DNA of 64,000 nucleotides from Branchiostoma belcheri (lineage: Eukaryota; Chordata; Leptocardii; Amphioxiformes; Branchiostomatidae). This document shows, piece after piece, positions 61,201-64,000 of the stretch (the first letter of the stretch is position 1; each line of letters begins with the position of its first letter). A model generated the notes under the pieces. That model saw only the letters and a program-made list of their open reading frames with translations. It did not search any database and was not told where the DNA came from. The position numbers and the translations under genes are program-made. The DNA lies in contig NW_017804131.1 in NCBI RefSeq assembly GCF_001625305.1, positions 2,753,178-2,817,177 on the forward strand, given 5' to 3'.

Positions 61201-62553
61201 ACACTTGATTTTCAGTGTGAATTCAATAGTACCAGATTCTCTAGCTTTTAATATATAATATTACTCAGTCTAAGTGATTCTTTACCTCATGCATATGAAT
61301 ACCCATAAGCCCCCCATGAATCACAGTGCCTTCAGAGCCTGCCAGTGTTTCCATACCAAATTTGTAACACTCCTCACTTAATGACAGCGATATTGACAAT
61401 GATAAGCCGGTGACCTCTGGGTAACCTTCAAGGGAGAGAAATGGCTGCCATTTGTCATAGCACATGTGGCTGTCAGCACTTTTCTCATAAACTCAGATAG
61501 GATCAGGTGGGATGTGCCAAGTTCTGGGCAGGGGAGTGTCAAAATATCACCTGTCATTGTCAAACATTATTATTTTCTTGTGGATTGTATAGTTGAAAGC
61601 TACATTGTAGGTTTCTCTAACGTGGAACTAACATTTTTAGTTGACCAGAATCCTGAGAACAGTTTTTGGAGTATAACCATTTCTCTTGCAGTCCACCCCA
61701 ACCATAATGGTGTTCTCTCTTCCCTAGCTCTTTTGATGACCCTCAGGCAAAAATGGACATTATGAAAAGAACTAATTCTAAAAAAAGATCTACATGTATT
61801 CGTCATTGCATGTTATAAATGAGGATTGATCATATTAATAATTATGGCCTATGTAAGATATTTTTCTCATGATCATGAAACAATTTTTTTTGCTGAGATC
61901 TATCAGAATACACATAAATCTCCAGTCTCTCCAGTGTCAAGTTCTCTGTGACCCATCCTTTACCTCCCCTGCATGCGTGGAGCTTTGCTACTGAGAATCA
62001 ATAGGCTTTGCAGATCCAGCTAAATAGGCAGGATATGGGGGTTAGCAGGGTGGCGCCACGCCAGGCAGGCCACTGCTGCCAGTGTATTGAACACCACTAC
62101 TATGACGGGAGATAGAGAAGGAAAGTGGTAGTCAGCATGTCTGAATTCTTGGAGACGGTTCAGAAGGAATCTACAGACCTGTAGCAGTCCACTTTCAGAG
62201 CTGGCCTGGTCTGCCAGTTCTCAATATCTTGAGAAGATGGGTGCCTTAAGAAAGAAACTAGGAAAGAAAACATGCTAAACAGATTTTTTGTGATGTTAGC
62301 ACTAGGTTTTATGTAGTATACATGTACATTTAAAAGCTTGCCCTCCGGCCAAAGGTCTGCAAGAAGTTCTATTGAAGTAAACCAGTCTAGAATAGCCGTC
62401 AGGCCAAACAACTCAGCGTCTTGGTTTTGTGTCTCCCTGCAGGGTAATAAGGATGAGGAGAAGGGCAGTAAGAAACGGCACCGAGACAAGAGTCTGTCTG
62501 AGGAGTCTGAGGCGACCAACTTAGAGGAAGGACGTCATAAAAAGCCCAAGCAG
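1072..62553 (+). CDS. RERE: Atrophin-family transcriptional co-repressor RERE (5' part, 14 exons, continues beyond the window)
   Basis: Joining the 14 exons listed separately (using one copy of exons 3-5) gives an open frame of 1746 nt, 582 residues, with every junction GT/AG and in phase. Domains: basic N-terminus (RRKR at 17-20, KPKRRLR at 30-36); BAH about 50-178; ELM2 about 188-290; SANT about 295-340; basic [14 protein letters not shown] at 349-362; acidic/serine stretch 382-406; GATA-type zinc finger with Cys 410, 413, 432 and 435; then Ser/Lys-rich sequence. This order is diagnostic of RERE/atrophin; MTA proteins share BAH-ELM2-SANT-GATA, but the sequences [18 protein letters not shown] and [11 protein letters not shown] are RERE-like. 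Known family role: nuclear co-repressor that recruits HDAC1/2 through ELM2-SANT and works with nuclear receptors, including retinoid signalling. The proline-rich and C-terminal atrophin regions must lie downstream. If both copies of exons 3-5 were truly in the gene, the frame would still stay open. Confidence 0.95.
7680..8260. other. Regulatory-looking intronic stretch (candidate conserved non-coding element)
   Basis: Compared with the surrounding A+T-rich intron, this stretch has balanced composition, few homopolymers, no mobile-element signature and many homeodomain- or GATA-like words (cagattaatttc, gcgataaag, gtcaattaac, tcaattgg). An open frame of 98 codons crosses part of it but lacks splice sites and family resemblance. 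The call rests on composition only. Confidence 0.3.
8414..8436. repeat. Short direct repeat with two CGGCCG palindromes
   Basis: The word tcggccgctattt is followed immediately by tcggccgctttt. Each half contains the 6-bp palindrome CGGCCG. This is unusual in an A+T-rich intron and may be a paired binding site or a two-copy micro-duplication. Confidence 0.5.
10847..11125. repeat. Decayed tandem repeat, unit about 63-68 bp, at least four copies
   Basis: Related starts occur at about 10847 (ccagtagcgcag), 10911 (gccagcagtc), 10976 (gccattagtcgc), 11043 (gccagtagctc) and 11111 (gcaatggc), spaced 63-68 bp apart. The best-preserved pair shares aaaagYgcaagatttaaa about 66 bp apart. Units are diverged, so this is an old minisatellite within intron 1. 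Confidence 0.6.
11510..11580 (+). CDS. RERE: RERE exon 2: BAH domain, first strands
   Basis: Residues 55-78, 71 bp. Together with the last base of exon 1 it opens with Asp55 and reads [20 protein letters not shown], then EFRM, the classic BAH opening (a G-D-x-V-Y-I motif followed by a partner-contacting strand). Acceptor is attttccag; donor is gtgagt at 11581, ending in phase 0. It closely parallels vertebrate RERE (GDCVYIESRR, CSIQDFKL). Confidence 0.95.
12881..12903. repeat. TG microsatellite
   Basis: A run of alternating t and g, interrupted once by ttt, within intron 2. Confidence 0.8.
14400..15170. other. Unique-looking intronic DNA, possibly regulatory
   Basis: Balanced composition with words such as gattggctgtcaagg, attaccaattgtc and gcagatgcaaaggtgac, and no repeats. 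No exon is supported, although short frames up to 97 codons occur on the + strand. Confidence 0.2.
15945..16340 (-). mobile_element. Decayed non-LTR retrotransposon 3' end (copy 1)
   Basis: On the minus strand, 16323-16267 reads [19 protein letters not shown], which matches the Cys-rich Cx..EDExHFLxxCP signature near the end of many LINE reverse-transcriptase proteins. Downstream the element ends in aataaagatcatcatcatc, a microsatellite-type LINE tail at 15945-15967. There are stops in the flanking frame, so it is a dead fragment. How far it extends rightwards is unclear, perhaps to about 16900. Confidence 0.6.
18015..18031 (-). promoter_or_regulatory. DR5-like nuclear-receptor half-site pair (copy 1)
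   Basis: The + strand reads TGACCT, five bases, then TGACCG. On the minus strand this is CGGTCA n5 AGGTCA, one mismatch from a DR5 retinoic-acid response element. More TGACC words lie close by. The same sequence occurs in copy 2 near 21574-21590. Functional binding is not shown. Confidence 0.25.
18519..18568. other. Assembly gap, 50 N
   Basis: A run of 50 N exactly between the two copies of block A. Its length is round, so it is probably a placeholder and not a measured distance. Confidence 0.99.
19336..19735 (-). mobile_element. Decayed non-LTR retrotransposon 3' end (copy 2)
   Basis: Allelic counterpart of the fragment at 15945-16340, with the same [15 protein letters not shown] motif on the minus strand at about 19663-19717 and a shorter gatgat tail. 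Small length differences in the tail separate the two copies. Confidence 0.6.
20344..20528 (-). mobile_element. 185-bp non-LTR tail (LINE 3' end or SINE) present only in copy 2
   Basis: Absent at the matching place in copy 1 (about 16938), where gttgaag runs straight into gtagtg. The left end, read on the minus strand, is cctggttaaataataaacc followed by aaataaataaacaaac, a LINE/SINE-type 3' tail. It resembles the ctggttaaataaataaact tail of the LINE fragment at 41158. The element is flanked by aaag on both sides (20340-20343 and 20525-20528), a possible short target duplication. Confidence 0.7.
22081..23385. other. RERE: Single-copy intron 2 DNA between the duplicated blocks
   Basis: No exon or clear repeat. 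It contains palindromic tacatgtatatac / gtacatgtag words near 23155-23225, common in this genome, and ordinary A+T-rich intron sequence elsewhere. Confidence 0.6.
25087..26043. mobile_element. 957-bp terminal-inverted-repeat DNA element with TA target duplication
   Basis: Present only in copy 1 of block B. The ends are CTGTAAGTCT and AGACTTACAG (10-bp perfect inverted repeats), flanked by TA on each side (25085-25086 and 26044-26045). The other copy has a single TA at the site (near 30543), a clean empty site. Subterminal regions carry many TTCGCGG words in both orientations (25100-25170 and 25955-26015). The interior is GC-richer than the intron. Its longest frames (85 and 63 codons) do not resemble a transposase, so it is probably non-autonomous. 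TA duplication is typical of the Tc1/mariner group, but the family is not proven. Confidence 0.85.
26936..27041 (+). CDS. RERE: RERE exon 3 (copy 1): BAH domain core
   Basis: Residues 79-113 plus one base, 106 bp. Reads [20 protein letters not shown], then [15 protein letters not shown]. The [15 protein letters not shown] stretch is the BAH core strand and matches vertebrate RERE ([15 protein letters not shown]). Acceptor is ttttcag, donor gtgagt at 27042. Identical in DNA to the second copy at 31437. Confidence 0.95.
27042..27565 (+). other. RERE: RERE intron 3 (copy 1)
   Basis: 524 bp with gtgagt donor and ctctaccag acceptor. About 220 bp longer than its counterpart in copy 2 because of the MITE at 27233-27450. 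Confidence 0.9.
27233..27450. mobile_element. 218-bp MITE with 13-bp perfect inverted repeats
   Basis: Begins GAGGGCCTGCAAG and ends CTTGCAGGCCCTC, exact reverse complements. It is flanked by a 6-bp direct repeat ttttct (27227-27232 and 27451-27456). The allelic copy reads acattttctgttgc with one ttttct (about 31741), an empty site. The interior repeats cgtaattcgtaa-type words many times. No coding capacity, so it needs a transposase in trans. Confidence 0.88.
27566..27662 (+). CDS. RERE: RERE exon 4 (copy 1): BAH domain
   Basis: 97 bp; completes Ser114 with the last base of exon 3 and ends two bases into codon 146. Reads [20 protein letters not shown], then [20 protein letters not shown] is a hallmark of the RERE BAH domain. 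Donor gtaagt at 27663. Three synonymous differences from copy 2 (Gly, Asp and Val codons). Confidence 0.95.
27663..28058 (+). other. RERE: RERE intron 4 (copy 1)
   Basis: 396 bp with gtaagt donor and atttttcag acceptor. Ordinary A+T-rich sequence with no repeat recognised. Confidence 0.9.
28059..28212 (+). CDS. RERE: RERE exon 5 (copy 1): end of BAH and start of ELM2
   Basis: 154 bp, residues 146-197, ending in phase 0 before gtacag. Reads [17 protein letters not shown], then the highly conserved [15 protein letters not shown] that closes the BAH domain, then [12 protein letters not shown], the start of ELM2. Two synonymous differences from copy 2 (both in Pro codons). Confidence 0.95.
28213..28817 (+). 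other. RERE: Start of the intron after exon 5 (copy 1), up to the gap
   Basis: A+T-rich intron sequence that matches 32480-33081 closely. It includes an open stretch continuing from exon 5 for about 50 codons, not a coding extension. Stops exactly at the N gap. Confidence 0.8.
28818..28837. other. Assembly gap, 20 N
   Basis: A run of 20 N exactly between the two copies of block B, probably a placeholder. Confidence 0.99.
28838..31436 (+). other. RERE: Intron 2 sequence repeated (allelic to 23386-26935)
   Basis: No gene in this stretch. It repeats the right-hand part of intron 2 without the 957-bp element. Differences are small indels and SNPs plus local length changes near 29690-29790 and 30170-30360. 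Confidence 0.85.
31437..31542 (+). CDS. RERE: RERE exon 3 (copy 2, probably the other haplotype)
   Basis: Identical in DNA to 26936-27041, with acceptor tctccag and donor gtgagt. It encodes the BAH core beginning [15 protein letters not shown]. Only one of the two copies is likely to belong in any one mRNA. Confidence 0.9.
31543..31855 (+). other. RERE: RERE intron 3 (copy 2)
   Basis: 313 bp. Same as copy 1 without the MITE; holds the empty insertion site near 31741. Confidence 0.88.
31856..31952 (+). CDS. RERE: RERE exon 4 (copy 2, probably the other haplotype)
   Basis: Protein identical to copy 1; three synonymous base differences (gga/ggt, gac/gat, gtg/gtt). Splice sites are intact. Confidence 0.9.
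31953..32325 (+). other. RERE: RERE intron 4 (copy 2)
   Basis: 373 bp, differing from copy 1 by small indels near 31970 and 32280. No internal feature. Confidence 0.88.
32326..32479 (+). CDS. RERE: RERE exon 5 (copy 2, probably the other haplotype)
   Basis: Protein identical to copy 1; two synonymous Pro-codon differences. It ends in phase 0 before gtacag and joins in phase to exon 6 at 36355. Confidence 0.9.
32480..36354 (+). other. RERE: RERE intron 5
   Basis: About 3.9 kb. The first 600 bp is the end of block B. From 33082 it is single copy, with a C-rich stretch (33160-33400), a palindromic YY1-like word at 33696-33712, a regulatory-looking stretch at 34390-34600, and at its 3' end an imperfect tandem repeat (36074-36357) that includes the splice acceptor of exon 6. 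Confidence 0.85.
33696..33712. promoter_or_regulatory. YY1-like palindromic word
   Basis: caagatggccgccattt contains AAGATGGC on one strand and AAATGGCGGC on the other, close to the YY1 consensus AAGATGGCGGC. It is a single motif match inside an intron. Confidence 0.2.
36074..36357. repeat. Imperfect tandem repeat including the exon 6 splice acceptor
   Basis: Unit 1 (about 36074-36185) and unit 2 (about 36239-36357) share ttacca.atcata, ctgta.ctctttt-like sequence, acaa.caaatcaatgta, tgttccat.ctc and a common end, tgtatttgca. Unit 2 ends in tatttgcag and is the working acceptor; unit 1 ends in tatttgcac, with the AG lost. A partial third copy (accacatcatacc) lies at 36190. Confidence 0.7.
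36355..36470 (+). CDS. RERE: RERE exon 6: ELM2 domain
   Basis: 116 bp, residues 198-235 plus two bases. Reads [20 protein letters not shown], then [19 protein letters not shown]. The [22 protein letters not shown] block is a RERE signature in ELM2, the region known in this family to help recruit HDAC1/2. Acceptor is tatttgcag; donor gtcagg at 36471 is a weaker GT site. Confidence 0.95.
36471..37918 (+). other. RERE: RERE intron 6
   Basis: 1.45 kb. A+T-rich and unremarkable; no repeat or gene recognised. Confidence 0.88.
37919..38018 (+). CDS. RERE: RERE exon 7: ELM2 domain, conserved middle
   Basis: 100 bp, completing Arg236 and ending at residue 269 in phase 0. Reads [18 protein letters not shown], then [15 protein letters not shown], almost the same as vertebrate RERE ([18 protein letters not shown]). 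Acceptor is tatcacag; donor gtaagt at 38019. Confidence 0.95.
40640..41194 (+). mobile_element. 5'-truncated non-LTR retrotransposon (CR1/L2-like) 3' end
   Basis: An open frame through 40699-41016 encodes the C-terminal tail typical of LINE reverse-transcriptase proteins: [15 protein letters not shown], then [25 protein letters not shown] and TVTAFKNSL at the stop. A 3' UTR follows with a small ttatgtgctatg duplication, then ctggttaaataaataaact and a (CTGAAA)n tail at 41172-41194. No reverse-transcriptase catalytic core remains, so the copy is dead on arrival. The left edge is approximate. Confidence 0.8.
42180..42650. other. Regulatory-looking stretch with long spurious frames
   Basis: GC-balanced, low in homopolymers, and open on both strands (172 codons on the minus strand at 42132-42650, 139 codons on the plus at 42399-42818), which usually signals composition and not a gene. 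No splice sites or family resemblance on either strand. A conserved non-coding element is possible. Confidence 0.3.
43365..43463 (+). CDS. RERE: RERE exon 8: end of ELM2 and start of SANT
   Basis: 99 bp, residues 270-302, phase 0 at both ends. Reads [20 protein letters not shown], the end of ELM2, then RKWTDDET, where Trp297 is the first conserved tryptophan of SANT helix 1. Acceptor ttgctccag; donor gtaaga at 43464. Confidence 0.95.
43464..47771 (+). other. RERE: RERE intron 8
   Basis: 4.3 kb. Contains a C/T-rich part near 44630-44830 with spurious frames on both strands, and a regulatory-looking stretch at 46090-46420. No exon is supported. Confidence 0.85.
46090..46420. other. Regulatory-looking intronic stretch
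   Basis: Low repeat content and many transcription-factor-like words (tgcgactgacgtgg, tgctaatagcaaggc, catatgcaaagtac, gtgattacagttaatg). No frame or mobile-element signature. The call rests on composition only. Confidence 0.25.
47772..47852 (+). CDS. RERE: RERE exon 9: SANT domain centre
   Basis: 81 bp, residues 303-329, phase 0 at both ends. Reads [20 protein letters not shown], then LLPEKET, nearly identical to vertebrate RERE ([20 protein letters not shown]). It forms helix 1 end to helix 3 start of the SANT fold. The acceptor is cgccacgtag, with a poor pyrimidine tract but in phase; donor gtgagt at 47853. Confidence 0.95.
49538..49902. mobile_element. 365-bp MITE-like element with about 34-bp inverted repeats
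   Basis: Left arm 49538-49571 (ggccacaccaatt, then aatttgttggttctcgg) is matched by the reverse complement of the right arm at 49868-49902, with one inserted base and one substitution. No coding frame. Just outside the arms, gtcaaagttta occurs at both 49510-49520 and 49907-49917, but it is offset from the element edge, so the target duplication is not certain. Confidence 0.75.
49955..50015 (-). mobile_element. Possible retroelement 3' tail
   Basis: On the minus strand the sequence reads cctgtttttgtcaataaata, a short A-rich terminus with a polyadenylation-like AATAAA. Extent is unclear. Confidence 0.3.
53179..53410 (-). other. CpG-richer patch with antisense CxxC...CxxC frame
   Basis: A minus-strand frame (53424-53056) contains CITC (53250-53239) and CAQC (53190-53179), 16 residues apart, similar in spacing to a GATA-type finger. 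It has no flanking exon or recognised family, and the codons outside this patch look like intron. It may be a fossil exon, an unknown element, or chance. Confidence 0.2.
55514..55670 (+). CDS. RERE: RERE exon 10: end of SANT and basic linker
   Basis: 157 bp, residues 330-381 plus one base. Reads [19 protein letters not shown], the last SANT helix with the conserved Tyr-Tyr and Trp, then the basic [14 protein letters not shown] (likely nuclear localisation), then a Gly/Arg-rich part ending NRPPSSEF. Acceptor tgtcacag; donor gtaagt at 55671. Confidence 0.95.
55835..55913 (+). ncRNA. 79-nt near-perfect hairpin, microRNA-precursor-like
   Basis: Arms 55835-55867 and 55881-55913 pair over 33 positions with only two mismatches and one G-U, including 17 uninterrupted pairs (gttgtaatggcatagac). 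The loop is 13 nt. Size and shape fit an intronic microRNA precursor on the host strand. It could equally be a small palindromic element or a recent inverted duplication. No known microRNA was recognised. Confidence 0.4.
55965..56070 (-). mobile_element. Possible retroelement 3' fragment with GAAA tail
   Basis: On the minus strand this ends in tgtgaataaagaaagaaag, an AATAAA plus (GAAA)n microsatellite terminus of the kind left by non-LTR elements. The body upstream is unrecognised. Confidence 0.35.
56139..56243 (+). CDS. RERE: RERE exon 11: acidic serine stretch and first half of the GATA-type finger
   Basis: 105 bp, residues 382-416 plus one base. Reads [20 protein letters not shown], a probable casein-kinase-type acidic region, then [10 protein letters not shown] with zinc-binding Cys410 and Cys413. 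The finger is split by the intron that follows. Acceptor ccctctccag; donor gtgagt at 56244. Confidence 0.95.
56400..56830. other. Regulatory-looking stretch with 17-bp direct repeat
   Basis: Balanced composition with a spurious 177-codon minus-strand frame. agccaatttcatggttg occurs at 56657-56673 and again at 56795-56811, 138 bp apart. No exon or element recognised. Confidence 0.3.
58205..58282. other. Imperfect hairpin
   Basis: cggaaagtgtc (58205-58215) pairs with gacactttccg (58272-58282), and inside it caggta can pair with tacctg. The loop region is long, so a stable structure is uncertain. Confidence 0.3.
59858..60066 (+). CDS. RERE: RERE exon 12: second half of the GATA-type finger and FMFKPVKE region
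   Basis: 209 bp, residues 417-486, ending in phase 0. Reads [19 protein letters not shown], with zinc-binding Cys432 and Cys435 completing C-x2-C-x18-C-x2-C, then [18 protein letters not shown], then PFMFKPVKE, an acidic DKDDD and MRTRRNRDG. All are RERE hallmarks (vertebrate [29 protein letters not shown]). Acceptor ttttccag; donor gtaagt at 60067. Confidence 0.96.
60067..60663 (+). other. RERE: RERE intron 12
   Basis: 597 bp. Most of its 3' two thirds is a tandem repeat whose units copy the splice acceptor and first bases of exon 13. Confidence 0.9.
60225..60684. repeat. Tandem repeat (about 142-148 bp) carrying copies of the exon 13 acceptor
   Basis: caggtgcaatcta begins units at 60371, 60519 and 60661; the last is the real acceptor and start of exon 13. 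The units share acctagattt, atgaatggaaa and aatatgaaatt-type words, and a decayed earlier unit lies before 60371. Unit lengths are 148 and 142 bp. Exon 13's first bases (gtgcaatcta, gacacaaggg) are part of the repeat. Confidence 0.85.
60664..60840 (+). CDS. RERE: RERE exon 13: serine-rich low-complexity region
   Basis: 177 bp, residues 487-545, phase 0 at both ends. Reads [20 protein letters not shown], then a [18 protein letters not shown] stretch and the basic KKRKLGK, another possible nuclear localisation signal. It corresponds to the vertebrate Ser/Pro-rich part after the finger, which is poorly conserved. Acceptor ctcccaacag; donor gtaaga at 60841. Confidence 0.9.
60841..62442 (+). other. 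RERE: RERE intron 13
   Basis: 1.6 kb of A+T-rich intron; a GC-richer patch at about 61930-62110. No gene or repeat recognised. Confidence 0.86.
62443..62553 (+). CDS. RERE: RERE exon 14: Lys/Glu-rich charged segment
   Basis: 111 bp, residues 546-582, phase 0 at both ends. Reads [20 protein letters not shown], then [10 protein letters not shown] and RHKKPKQ. The pattern of basic then SLSEESEAT resembles the vertebrate KRQREKVASDTEEAD segment. Acceptor ccctgcag; donor gtaaaa at 62554, a weaker site but in phase. Confidence 0.88.
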
Positions 62554-64000
62554 GTAAAAGCTCCACAGCCATGTGCATTTTCAAGTTTTATTGTAGCTTT
62601 ACAATTTTCTCTTGATTTTCTTTTTGATGTTTTTCATTGGTTATCTGCCTGCTGACTTAGACTGAGTAGAAAATTTATGGGATAGGGAGATTTCAGCCTT
62701 CACATAAACACTGAAAGATATCCAAGTTGGAGGAAGGACTAAAATAATGTTATATTAATACAAGGGCAAGTCCAGGATAACACAGAAAGTCCTTGTTGAC
62801 AGTCTTGTGTATCATTAATTAACTCGAAAAAAAAGGTTGCCAACTATATTTTTATTATGAAGCTGACGTAAAATAATCTGCTAGCAGGGAAGATTTAAAA
62901 AAATGTTAGTCTCAATTCATTGAACTTCTACATGTCAAGCTACAGGTCTTCTTTTGGAAACAAAAGTCATTTTGGTCCAAGTAATTCATACTTCAGGCAT
63001 GCAACTTCAAAGTCATTGTCAATTCCGGTGGCATCAGTGTGCATAGGGAGTTCAGGCGGTGTGGTGCCATTTGACATAACCTCTGCACCCCGGTTTCCTC
63101 AGTCCTGCCTGCTGTAGCCAAGAAATCCCTCGGCACCCGATAAGTGATGAGGTAGCAAACAAGAACAGACATAGACTTCAGCGCTGTTTGGTTGAAGCCA
63201 GCAGATGAGCTTAGAGAGAAGCTACCCGACAATGGAAATCATTGTGCAACAAACCATTGGCTTCACTTGTCATACCAAATGTATCTTTTCTAGACATATC
63301 GAAAGACGTCTGCTTTGCTTGGAAGGATATATGACATGCCAAGTTACGCTCAGAAAAGAAAAAATGGCAGCGTATACGCCGACAGGAAATTCCCTGACAA
63401 AGAGTATCCTTCTCTTTCAGAATTCTTGGCATTTCTCATCCATCACGCACAACATTCCCACATCTCCACAAGCATTTCTGTCTCCTCGCCGCCACTTTAT
63501 GGCCCTTGATATATCTTCTTTGACAAGACAGAGCTGTAAAACTCTACACTTCTCTCAACCTGCAGGAGATTTTCTCTGTCATGTAATCTTTCATGGGAGA
63601 GATGTAATTAGTGTTTATTTCCCGCAGCATTTTTCGGCAACAGTATTTCAGTCGGATATTCTATTACATTTGTTCTCCCGAGGACGCAAAGCCATTACTC
63701 TGCCTACTTGTGTAGACTGGTAACGTCCCTCGGTACTTAGGATGTCTTAGCTTAACTTACAGCCTTCGCAACTACCCTTTGGGTAAAGCAATTTCATGGA
63801 CATCTCCTGCAGTTAGCACCGTAGTGTGTTTCCTTAGATGGGGTGCTGCAAGGTTCTGGAGTTTGCAATAATCTTAAGTTTAGCATGCATGTGGGGTGAA
63901 GTTTGCACTTTTAAACATTAAATCTCTACGTTCAAGATTGTCTGTGAATTTAGAGTTCATGTGAGCCATGATTTGAAAGCATTTTGAGTGTTGTTTTTTT
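62554..64000 (+). other. RERE: Beginning of RERE intron 14
   Basis: No further RERE exon is recognised. A frame at 63205-63723 (172 codons) and an overlapping one at 63315-63509 have no RERE resemblance. The GC-balanced stretch 63060-63720 looks like regulatory DNA more than coding. Confidence 0.7.
63060..63720. other. Regulatory-looking stretch
   Basis: Low in repeats, with mixed composition and words such as gataagtgatgaggtagc, gacaagacagagctg and gagagatgtaattag. Long frames are open on the + strand, but a likely acceptor (ttttctag at 63287-63294) is not matched by a convincing in-phase donor. Confidence 0.25.

Noticed and set aside
63205..63723. 172-codon + frame at the end of the window, possible RERE exon 15
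   Set aside because: No resemblance to the expected Ser/Pro-rich RERE sequence, no convincing in-phase acceptor and donor pair, and the overlapping frame is equally open.

Overview
The window is animal nuclear DNA holding most of the 5' half of one large, intron-rich gene on the + strand. Fourteen coding exons with GT/AG borders and continuous phase (1072 to 62553) encode the first 582 residues of an atrophin-family co-repressor orthologous to vertebrate RERE (Atrophin-2). Domain order is basic N-terminus, BAH, ELM2, SANT, basic linker, acidic serine-rich stretch, GATA-type zinc finger, then Ser/Lys-rich low-complexity sequence. The proline-rich and C-terminal atrophin regions are not present, so the gene continues past base 64000. 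The exons carry a deuterostome-like RERE, introns are long (up to 15 kb), and the DNA is littered with acatgtacatgta-type words and decayed non-LTR tails. This suggests a lancelet (Branchiostoma). The species is an inference; the gene family is not in doubt.

Layout: 1-1071 upstream/5' UTR; exon 1 at 1072-1234; intron 1 (10.3 kb); exon 2 at 11510-11580; intron 2 (15 kb); exons 3-5 (BAH core) at 26936-28212, then a second copy at 31437-32479; exons 6-7 (ELM2) at 36355-38018; exon 8 (ELM2/SANT junction) at 43365; exon 9 (SANT) at 47772; exons 10-11 at 55514-56243; exons 12-14 at 59858-62553; the rest is intron.

Two blocks appear twice, each pair separated by a run of N: 15174-18518 / 18569-22080 and 23386-28817 / 28838-33081. 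The copies abut the gaps exactly, look identical at their outer edges for hundreds of bases, differ by SNPs and indels in the middle, and differ only at synonymous sites in the repeated exons. The best reading is two haplotypes of a very heterozygous genome laid end to end by the assembler, not a true tandem duplication. A useful by-product is that the pairs give filled and empty sites for three mobile elements: a 957-bp terminal-inverted-repeat element with TA target duplication, a 218-bp MITE with 13-bp perfect inverted repeats, and a 185-bp non-LTR tail.

Other intronic structure includes a 79-nt near-perfect hairpin in intron 10 (microRNA-precursor-like or a tiny palindromic element), tandem repeats in introns 5 and 12 that carry copies of the splice acceptors of exons 6 and 13, a decayed minisatellite in intron 1, LINE fragments, a MITE in intron 9, and several stretches whose composition resembles conserved regulatory DNA. 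No second protein gene, tRNA, rRNA or CRISPR array is supported. No database or folding program was run; comparisons with vertebrate RERE are from general knowledge of the family.
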